NCBI GenBank assembly: GCA_036279835.1
Contig: DASUII010000157.1
Location: forward strand, 1 to 11,718
Reading direction: 5' to 3'
From: GCA-003244245 sp036279835
Lineage (GTDB): Bacteria; Actinomycetota; Actinomycetes; Mycobacteriales; Pseudonocardiaceae
DNA: 11,718 nucleotides
The notes under the pieces were generated by a model that made no database searches, was not told where the DNA came from, and was given only the letters and a program-made list of their open reading frames with translations. This document shows, piece after piece, positions 6,104 through 11,679 of this stretch (positions within the stretch are counted from its first letter, which is position 1; every line of letters starts with the position of its first letter). The position numbers and the translations under genes were made by a program.

Positions 6104-7087
6104 TCAGCCACGGCCGGTGATGCGTCCGGTCCCGCGTTGAGACCGGACCCACTCCTGCAGGTGGCGGGCTTTGTCGTGTTCACCCAGCGCGCGCAGGTCG
6201 ACGACAAGGTTGTCAGCCGAGGCCAGAGTATGGGGGTGGTCGTCGCCGAGCGCCTGCTGGTGTTCCACCAGTGCACGCAGATCGACGGCGACATTGTTAG
6301 CTGAAGTCAAGGTGTCGGGATGGTCGTCGCCCAGCACCCGGCAGTAGCGCGCCCAGGTGTCCTCGTCGAGTACGCGGGCTCGCTGGTATTGACCCAACGC
6401 CCGCAGGTCGAGGGCGAGATTGCTGGCCGAGCGCAACGTGTCGGGGTGGTCTTCGCCCAACACTCGGCGGCGCCGACTCACGGTGTCCTCGCTAAGTTGG
6501 CAAGCCGACTCGTGTTCACCCAGCGCGCGCAGATCGTTGGCAAGGTTATGTGCCGAACGCAAGGTGTCGGGATGGTCGGCGCCCAACACCCGGCGATAGC
6601 ACGCCAAGGTGTCCTCGCTCAGTATCCGGGCCCACCGGTAATTACCCAACGCGCCCAGGTCGACGGCAAGGTTGTGAGCCGAGGCCAGGGTGTCGGGATG
6701 GTCCTCACCCAACACCCGGCGACGCCGACTCAACGTGTCCTCATCAAGCGCGCGAGCCTGCTCGTGCTCACCCGACGCCCGCAGATCAACAGCGAGATCG
6801 TGAGCCGCAACCAGGGTGTCGGGGTGATCGTCTCCCAGCACGCGACGGTAACGGGCCAGACTGTCCTCGCTGAGTTGGCGCACCCCCGCGCGCTCACCCA
6901 GTGCGCTGCGCTCGACAGCGAAATCGTTAGCCGAGCCCACGGCCTCAGGGTCGCGCTCGCTAAACAGTCTCCCAGACAGCCGGCGTGCACATTCACACAG
7001 CGCACCCGACAACACACACTGCCGCGAATCAAGCACGACCCACAGCATCCCATCACCCCGCTCTGACCCCAGACCAACCCCGCACAC
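6104..7087 (-). CDS. Tetratricopeptide-repeat protein (42-residue TPR units)
   Basis: A protein of up to 327 aa built almost wholly of kinesin-light-chain-like TPR units, each starting G-x-DHPDTL and ending near RRRVL. About seven units are visible. The first (ERDPEAVGSANDFAVE) is degenerate, four are full 42-residue units, one is shortened by 14 residues (ends EHQQAL, then GDDHPHTL), and the last runs into a short basic tail. Such arrays are protein-interaction scaffolds, in actinobacteria often the C-terminal half of NB-ARC/STAND regulators. No NTPase domain is present, so this may be a truncated descendant or a stand-alone scaffold. The GTG at 7087 has no ribosome site; ATG 7048 (MLWVVLDS), preceded by a G-rich GGGGTGAT, is the better start. 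It converges with the DivIVA gene; no partner is evident. Confidence 0.8.
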   Translation of the reverse strand: MCGVGLGSERGDGMLWVVLDSRQCVLSGALCECARRLSGRLFSERDPEAVGSANDFAVERSALGERAGVRQLSEDSLARYRRVLGDDHPDTLVAAHDLAVDLRASGEHEQARALDEDTLSRRRRVLGEDHPDTLASAHNLAVDLGALGNYRWARILSEDTLACYRRVLGADHPDTLRSAHNLANDLRALGEHESACQLSEDTVSRRRRVLGEDHPDTLRSASNLALDLRALGQYQRARVLDEDTWARYCRVLGDDHPDTLTSANNVAVDLRALVEHQQALGDDHPHTLASADNLVVDLRALGEHDKARHLQEWVRSQRGTGRITGRG

Positions 7088-7232
7088 CCAGCACGCCGCA
7101 CTACTCGGTCAACAAGCCGGCCCCGTGAAACCCGACCATCCGCAAGCCGAAGCACAGATCAACCGTGCCCCCGGCAGGCCTTGCTCCGGGATGGGCCAGA
7201 GCTGGGCGCGAGAGTGGTGGATCACCAGAGGC

Positions 7233-7370
7233 GCGGGTATCCCGTACCGTCTGCGCCGAAGGCGGAGCAGGCCAGACGCAGGGGTTGAGGTCATTCAGCC
7301 GTCGGGCGCTCCACCTCGATCCCTGCTCCTGGCTTTTAGGACGAGCCCGCCGACGCGACGGGATACCCGC
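7233..7370 (+). other. Candidate structured element (closed by 13-bp perfect inverted repeat)
   Basis: GCGGGTATCCCGT (7233-7245) pairs perfectly with ACGGGATACCCGC (7358-7370). Three local hairpins fit inside: 7248-7253 with 7273-7278 (inner CGCC-GAA-GGCG), 7278-7291 with 7313-7326 (14 pairs, two of them G-U on the + strand) and 7327-7330 with 7338-7341. The wobble pairs would be A-C mismatches on the other strand, which favours + strand RNA. Each outer arm is also itself nearly palindromic (CGGG-TAT-CCCG), so paired protein-binding sites are an alternative. No known RNA family is recognised, and GC-rich DNA makes chance pairing common. Confidence 0.35.
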
Positions 7371-7408
7371 TTTCGACCTCATCTTTCATGCGAGCAGGAC
7401 AACCACCG

Positions 7409-7510
7409 TCGTGCCGTCCGCGTGCAGCAAGAGCGGTCACCTACGGCGCGCGCGGTACAAGCCATCCGCAGGTCAACGAGTATCACCTGGCACAGTGGAC
7501 ACCCAAGCTC
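7409..7510 (+). repeat. Degenerate internal attachment-like site
   Basis: Bases 7432-7496 align with 10878-10943 at about 82% identity with one gap (shared GGTACA, CGCAGGTCAACG). Weaker similarity reaches left to about 7409. Just after the shared block stands CCCAAGCTC (7502-7510), the first nine core bases of the attachment site, at nearly the same distance as in the right end (5 versus 9 nt). This looks like an old copy of the element's right end including the start of its att core. Confidence 0.6.
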
Positions 7511-7676
7511 ACCATCACTACGCGCGGCGTGCTCTTAGCGTGCTGACTATTAGCCCCGTAAACCACGGTCAGTAGCGGACTTCCTGGAGGTCGAGGCCTC
7601 TGACCACGCGTTGGAAGCAGTCTTCCAAGCCGGCCATGTGGTTCGATGCTCAACACCCGCTCTACGTACTGGAGGC
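7511..7676. other. Stretch without a supportable gene
   Basis: Between the att-like remnant and the frameshifted gene I see no frame with domain-like content and no clear promoter or terminator. The same holds for 7088-7232 on the other side of the candidate structured element. Confidence 0.4.
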
Positions 7677-7936
7677 TCAGGGCTCCGGCGCTGGGCGGGG
7701 GATGTCGCTGCCAGACGCCGGAGTGGTGATCAGCGCGGCGGCCTCGGCACGGAACGTTTTGATGAGCAGGGTGATGGCGCGCGAGCCTCCTGCAGGGCCT
7801 CGTGTGCGTGGTAGGCGTGCATCATGGCGGTGGACCGGGTGTCATCGCCGTCAGCGACGAGGCATCTGTCGTAGCTGTGCAAGGCCATTTTCAGGGCGAG
7901 CTCAGCGTCGTGACATTGCGTGTTCGCGGCGGTCAT
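7677..7936 (-). pseudogene. Small helical protein with a single frameshift
   Basis: The ATG at 7936 opens a helical sequence (MTAANTQCHDAELALKMALH, then MMHAYHAHEALQEA) that runs out of frame at about 7785. In the next frame a plausible continuation starts at once: RAITLLIKTFRAEAAALI, then TTPASGSDIPRPAPEP and a TGA at 7679-7677. One inserted base restores a single protein of about 86 aa. Third codon positions in the downstream part are strongly G/C, as in real genes of this DNA. It is either a recent one-base deletion or a sequencing error. The family is not recognised, and no ribosome site is seen, so translation may be leaderless. Confidence 0.55.
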
Positions 7937-8156
7937 GGGTGTGATGCCGTCATTCTGGACCGGAGGTGGTCGGGTGGAGTCGTCTTGGTTTGTGCCGGTG
8001 GCCCTTTCTGCGCGGCGGTTGGTGGGTCGGGTGTTAGTTAGTGGGCTCGGTCCGCGTCTGCGGCAGCAACATCACCCGCTGCCGGGTGACTGGTAGGGGG
8101 CCAGGGCCAGGGACGGCGGTCGCCGCCGGTTGTCGTGCGCTCGGGGTTTGGCTTGG

Positions 8157-8385
8157 CAGTGGCGCCTGCGATGTCCCCCCGCCAAGGACGCAACCACCGG
8201 AGGGACCGGCCGGTGTGATCATCCTGTCCAGTCCCGCTTTGGAGTGCCGGCCACTGGATCCGGCGGGGCCGTTGCTCACAGGAGGGTGTGCAGACCAATC
8301 CACGAGTATCTGCCACGCCGAGCGGAACGTTCGGGGCAACCTTGGCGGCACACCTGCGCGACGCGCTCTGTTATATGGTCGCGAC
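8157..8385. repeat. Dispersed repeat, copy B
   Basis: This is the partner of 4407-4648 in the same orientation. The minus-strand frame conserved with copy A reads VDWSAHPPVSNGPAGSSGR, then MITPAGP and LGGGTSQ, and continues open to a stop at 8034-8036. The end near 8385 is flush with the point where the resolvase fragment loses homology, so copy B may have inserted into, or recombined with, that gene. Confidence 0.65.
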
Positions 8386-8545
8386 GGAGCGGCCGTCGTT
8401 GTATGCCTTGGCTAGATCGGCTAGGGATACCTCGTCAGTGGCGTGGCGGCGGAGGATGGAGCGCTGCGCTGAGTCGGTAGTGTGGGCTGTTTGCCGCGCA
8501 GTTTGCCTTTCGCTTGGCGATGGCCATGCCGTCGCGGGTTCGCAG
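8371..8545 (-). pseudogene. Serine recombinase (resolvase/invertase) C-terminal fragment
   Basis: The three minus-strand frames together spell the tail of a Hin-like serine recombinase: LRTRDGMAIAK, then KGKLRGKQPTL, then AQRSILRRHATDEVSLADLA and KAYNDGRS. The last part is the C-terminal helix-turn-helix that binds the recombination site. The catalytic N-terminal domain is absent, and at least two frameshifts break the rest. After GRS the expected STIYR is missing, because the sequence passes into repeat copy B. It cannot be functional. Confidence 0.7.
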
Positions 8546-8559
8546 GTGGTTGAGGTAAC

Positions 8560-8852
8560 CCACGGAGCGTCGGCAAAGCCAACACACCGTGACCCCGGCA
8601 GCACACCACACAGACACCGCACCGAACACACCACCCCGCCTTCACCCGCGGAGTATCCAAACATGCCCGACACCCCGGACACGTCCCCGGGCAACACGGG
8701 CCCCCATGCCTCGGTGCCCGAATCAACGCCACATACGGGGCCGCCCGCCCACACAGATCGTGCACCGCATCCGGTGGCACCGGTCGATCACACCCAGGAC
8801 TCGAGCACCGGGGCCAAAACTTCTGACGAGAGCGAACCGCTGGGACATTGCA
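8560..8852 (-). pseudogene. Possible Cys-rich zinc-binding protein fragment
   Basis: One minus-strand frame holds CSSPGCDRPVPPDAVHDLC, a C-x4-C...C spacing typical of small treble-clef zinc proteins, then CPGCRACL and WCVRCGVCVVCC. The same open frame extends from 9137 to 8421, but its N-terminal part shows no domain and its C-terminal part runs into the resolvase fragment. The start is not resolved. The opposite strand carries a Pro/Thr-rich open frame with somewhat better third-position GC, so the call is weak. Confidence 0.3.
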
Positions 8853-9137
8853 CGCATGAGCAGCAGAACTAGCGGCGGCCCATCGGGGGTTTCGGGCTTG
8901 TTGGATCACGAAACGCAGATACGACCACGCGCGCATAAAAACTATCCCTATCGGGAAAAAGGTGGCGGGACGACCAACTTCCACGACCGCAACGGAGCCG
9001 CGCGCACCACGCAATATGCCACGACCGCCGGGGTATCCATCAGCTCCGTCAGCAGGAAAGCCCACACCTTGTTGCTGCGGAGCCTTAGCGGAGCTTCTCC
9101 ACCCTCTGATCCGTAGGGCCGTGCCGTTATGTGCCAC

Positions 9138-9504
9138 CTCTACTGTCTCCTTGCGTGCTTGCAGTGCTCAGGAAGATCCTTGCTAAGCGAACGGGAGTCG
9201 ATCAAGACCGCAACCGGGCGTCTCCCCCGGAGTGACCCCGGTGCCGAGTGCACTCACCGCAGTCGTCGGCTTCGGCCGGGCGTGTCCCTGGCCGCTCGTT
9301 TGGAGACAGCGTTGCTCTGCGAGAAGAAGGTCGGAATCCGTGGGACATCGACCAGGGCGGCGGCCGGCATCCGGGATCGATGACGTCTTTAGTAAAGAGT
9401 TCATCTGTCGCGGCGATGGCGGGGGCCAAGTTGGTGACCAAACCGCCACGTCACGCAGCGGACCGAGCGGAACCGCTGAGACGGCACGTTGCTCGGCAAG
9501 CAGG
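9138..9504. other. Stretch without a supportable gene
   Basis: The only protein-like run is a minus-strand segment from about 9441 (LVTNLAPAIAATDELFTKDV) that soon becomes low-quality sequence. It has no recognised family and no convincing start, and may be a gene scrap. Confidence 0.35.
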
Positions 9505-9591
9505 TCAGCTAGGACATTGCCGCAACGGGCGGGACTGTGTGAGACGGCTGCTTGCCGACTCGTTGAACCACTTGACCGTGTCCGTCGCCAT
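9505..9591 (-). pseudogene. Cold-shock protein, 5' fragment only
   Basis: ATG 9591 with a good ribosome site (GAGGGAG) starts MATDTVKWFNES, the invariant opening of CspA-type single-strand nucleic-acid-binding proteins. After about 12 codons the expected GFGFI RNA-binding motif is absent, and an unrelated 16-residue tail ends at 9505. The remaining four fifths of the gene are gone, so it is a truncated copy that kept its translation start. Confidence 0.65.
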
Positions 9592-10311
9592 CGCCGCTCC
9601 CTCGCACCCATAGATCCGTGATACCCATGGCGACCGAGTCATCGCCATACGTGACATTACGGCGGCGCAACGCGCGGCCACACCACCGAACGAGCGGTGA
9701 TCGCGACCCAGCCCAGCCCGGTCGCGAACGCCACGGCCAAGCCAGCCCGCCGTCAACGACTGGGACTCCTTGAGATGGATGACACTGGTTTGGTGGTCTG
9801 GCGCAGCCCGCAGGGCGCCGACGATCAGCCGTGCAAGGTGGATCGACTCCCAAACTACTGACCGAGAACCGGGTGGTGATCAGCGGAGACTGCCCCCGTC
9901 CGGCGAGTCGGTGCTCCACAGTTGTCGGATGTCGGGTTGAGCTTGGGCGAAGGGCGGCCCTCGTAGCGGCAGCACCCGCCATCCTGACGATCTCTACACC
10001 ATTCCGAAGTGGGCTCATGCATCCCTTGCTCAACGCCGCAAGCGGCGGCCATAACAGGTTATGAATTGTGCACACTGTCACTGTAGCGCCACGGTAAGTG
10101 TGAAATTCCAGACTCCCGATATGCTGGAGGCTAAACCACACATTGATCAGTGCTTAAATCTCCCAACCTGGCCCGTTTGTGGAGTTATGCGTGGAGTCAT
10201 GCGCTACTTCATCTCTGTCGCTTGCTGCTGCCACCTCACGCAAAACACACCGTCCGGCACATTAAAGTGGGCATTGAGGGTGGGTCTATAAGCAGCGGTC
10301 GGGAGCAGCTT
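9592..10311. other. 720-bp stretch without a supportable gene
   Basis: No frame shows a domain or a good start with steady codon bias. The DNA from about 10060 to 10300 is more AT-rich than its surroundings and leads into the 10312 gene, so it probably contains that gene's promoter. I could not pick one -35/-10 pair with confidence. Confidence 0.4.
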
Positions 10312-10764
10312 ATGAACGACCACCCGTTCTGGCGTCCCGGCGACCAGAAGCGCGTGCGAGCGCCGCAAGCACCCAGCGTGGTGGCCCCGTGGGGCTCCTT
10401 CGCCGCTCGGGCGGCCGTGCACCGAACTTGCTACGAGGTGACACTGCGCTGCCAACGCGTCCTCGCCCGGTATAGCCCCGGAGAGGACAAGCTCAAGCAC
10501 GTCGCTGTAGGTGACCCGGATCCTGTCCCCGCCCACGGTTACCGGGCGTGCAGGTTCGAATGGGCGGATGAGGTCTCAACAGGCTTCGTTCTACTCTGGT
10601 GCTGCACACGGGCACAAGGACACCACGGCCAACACCTTGCCGGCACCGGCGATCGGGTCGCCGCTGTGCACCCGAATTCTGTGCAAGGGCATTCCGGATG
10701 CCAAGGAGCCTACGAGCGTCACAGACGATCGATTCCCGCTGGGGGGAGCAATAGGACGAATTGA
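10312..10764 (+). CDS. Hypothetical 150-aa protein
   Basis: The start at ATG 10312 is chosen for its ribosome site GGGAG (10301-10305), six bases upstream; the frame itself is open further left. The first 60 or so codons have strongly G/C third positions, which supports a real gene. The protein begins MNDHPFWRPGDQKRVRAP. Near residue 105 it has a segment LLWCCTRAQGHHGQHLAGTG followed by DRVAAVHP, resembling the C-T-R-x2-GH-x-G-x-H pattern of many small uncharacterised actinobacterial proteins; cysteine and histidines there may bind metal. The tail from about 120 is poor and may be extended by a frameshift. Function unknown. It is the last gene before the right attachment site. Confidence 0.5.
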   Translation: MNDHPFWRPGDQKRVRAPQAPSVVAPWGSFAARAAVHRTCYEVTLRCQRVLARYSPGEDKLKHVAVGDPDPVPAHGYRACRFEWADEVSTGFVLLWCCTRAQGHHGQHLAGTGDRVAAVHPNSVQGHSGCQGAYERHRRSIPAGGSNRTN

Positions 10765-10843
10765 TCATAACCACGACCAGTCAGTGGTGACGGACCATCC
10801 AGCACCATCAGACATAATGCGGAGCCGGCTCATGGCGCTCCGG

Positions 10844-10950
10844 CCATGCTGCCCGCGTGCTGTAACGAGGGGTCAGTAGCGGTCAACTACGGCCCCTCGC
10901 GGTACAGGCCACTCGCAGGTCAACGGGCATGACCAGGCATAGTAGAGAGA
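10844..10950 (+). repeat. Right-end arm region with GGTCAAC repeats
   Basis: This sequence borders the right attachment core and is the better copy of the 7409-7496 repeat. It contains GGTCAAC at 10881-10887 and 10918-10924, the second as part of the dyad GGTCA-N7-TGACC (10918-10934). Such repeats next to the core suit integrase or excision-factor binding; this is inferred from position. Confidence 0.5.
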
Positions 10951-10989
10951 TTCCCAAGCTCTAGACGCGGGTTCGATTCCCGTCACCCG
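10951..10989 (+). repeat. Right attachment site (39-bp tRNA-Gly 3' copy)
   Basis: Identical to 2285-2323. The 5' half of the tRNA is missing and the CCA end has drifted (ATCAA in place of CTCCA), so this copy is not a tRNA gene. Confidence 0.93.
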
Positions 10990-11000
10990 ATCAATTTGCT

Positions 11001-11033
11001 AAAGCCCATGTCAAAACTAGCATCTGGGCTTTT
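11001..11033 (+). terminator. Rho-independent terminator, probably the tRNA's original one
   Basis: AAAGCCCA (11001-11008) pairs with TGGGCTTT (11025-11032) around a 16-nt loop and runs into T-rich DNA. It stands 11 bp after the right tRNA remnant. After the tRNA at the left end there is only a matching left arm (AAAGCCCA) without its partner. Integration therefore seems to have moved the terminator 8.7 kb away from the tRNA. Confidence 0.75.
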
Positions 11034-11046
11034 GTTATTGACAGCG

Positions 11047-11169
11047 TCAGGGCGGTGCGTACCACTTACCGTAAAGATGGCCCCGATCAATCTCGGCGAC
11101 CTCCGCGTACAACGCCGCTGACTGTTGATGATACGCCAACCACTCCGTCAGCGGCGCCTTCCGGTGTCG
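11047..11169 (-). pseudogene. Remnant of a small Pseudonocardiaceae-type protein
   Basis: A minus-strand frame reads APLTEWLAYHQQSAALYAEV, then AEIDRGHLYGKWYAPP and a TGA at 11049-11047. It has no start codon, as a stop lies three codons before RKAPL. The pattern WLAYH...YAEVAEIDRGH resembles small proteins (AMED_5909-like) often found near mobile elements in this family; that match is from memory. It is probably a broken C-terminal piece. Confidence 0.4.
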
Positions 11170-11277
11170 TCATGAGTCACTTCCAGTACTGAAGGCATAG
11201 CGTGGGTCCAGGTCGGCCGAGCGGCCCCACGGGCGGGGTCCGGCAGAACCGGGCCAGGACGAGCGCGCTCCCGCTGA

Positions 11278-11502
11278 CCGTCAGACCGCGAACTCGCCCG
11301 GCGCTTCAGCAGCGCTCGCAACCCGGCCCGCGAAGCTATCCGCCTGCTAACCGAGGAAGACCTCGTCACGGCCCAGCACGGGCGCGGCGTGTTCGTCCGC
11401 GAGAAGCAGCGCATGTTCCGATGGGGCAACGAGCGGTACGCACGCCGCACTTACCGGGAGACCGGACTTAGGCCGTTCCGGCTGGAGATGGAGCGCGCAT
11501 GA
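11278..11502 (+). pseudogene. GntR-family regulator fragment (KorSA-like)
   Basis: The frame from 11278 reads PSDRELARRFSSARNPAREA, then IRLLTEEDLVTAQHGRGVFV and REK. That is the second half of a GntR winged helix with its wing, followed by RWGNERYARRTYRETGLRPF as in KorSA-type repressors of actinobacterial integrative elements. A stop at 11275-11277 removes the N-terminus, and a TGA at 11500-11502 replaces the effector domain just where the next gene's ribosome site begins. Both ends are lost, so it should not work as a repressor. Confidence 0.75.
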
Positions 11503-11511
11503 GGTGACCCG

Positions 11512-11679
11512 ATGCCATTGACGCCCGCCGATGTTCGCAACGTCACATTCAGTATGCCGCCGATCGGCAAGCGCGGCTACCACGAAGACGAGGTAGACGC
11601 CTTCCTCGACGTTGTTGTGTCCGAGCTGGCTCGGTGGATCCAGGAGAACACCGGCGGGATCAATTCGAGGTTTTTTTGA
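11512..11679 (+). pseudogene. DivIVA/Wag31 paralogue, 5' fragment interrupted by insertion
   Basis: ATG 11512 behind GAGGTGA (11501-11507) opens MPLTPADVRNVTFSMPPIGK, and 41 of the first 47 residues match the DivIVA paralogue at 5215. Homology ends after QENT at about 11653. The frame then runs through eight foreign residues to TGA at 11679, giving 55 aa. Only the membrane-curvature N-terminal domain remains, and the coiled coil is missing within this window. Confidence 0.8.

Larger units (their letters stand above)
2285..10989. mobile_element. Decayed tRNA-Gly-integrated element, about 8.7 kb
   Basis: The element is bounded by the 39-bp direct repeats. A broken tyrosine integrase lies next to the tRNA and reads towards it. 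Contents from left to right are the integrase remnant, an 87-aa protein, a methyltransferase, a repeat copy, a possible small Cys/Trp protein, a DivIVA paralogue, a TPR protein, an att-like remnant (7409-7510), then a gene-poor half with fragments and one likely gene (10312-10764). No replication initiator, FtsK/TraB-like translocase or phage structural gene is visible, so conjugative or phage functions are lost or were never present. The internal att-like remnant suggests two elements side by side. Confidence 0.8.

Noticed and set aside
6320..7066. Long + strand open frame (248 aa) with repeated GxxxxVxxAQHPA-like units
   Set aside because: It is antisense to the TPR gene; its periodicity mirrors the 126-bp TPR units and it has no recognised domain.
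7101..7382. Minus-strand 93-aa frame over the structured element
   Set aside because: It shows no domain, has Arg/Pro-rich shadow composition and no ribosome site.
7567..7578. 12-bp match GGTCAGTAGCGG to 10871-10882
   Set aside because: Twelve-base matches are expected by chance in a window of this size, and it is outside the longer aligned block.
8288..8872. Pro/Thr/His-rich + strand frame ending in a run beginning MPDTPDTSPGNTGPH
   Set aside because: It lies opposite the Cys-rich and resolvase frames, is low in complexity and has a poorly spaced ribosome site. Its third-position GC is fair, so this rejection is not certain.
8935..8960. Small hairpin TCCC-gata-GGGA on the minus strand followed by TTTTT
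   Set aside because: The stem is only four pairs, and no gene end lies before it, so a terminator is not supported.
10204..10536. Minus-strand 110-aa frame (DVLELVLSGAIPGEDALAAQ)
   Set aside because: It overlaps the 10312 gene, which has the better ribosome site and codon bias; kept only as an alternative.
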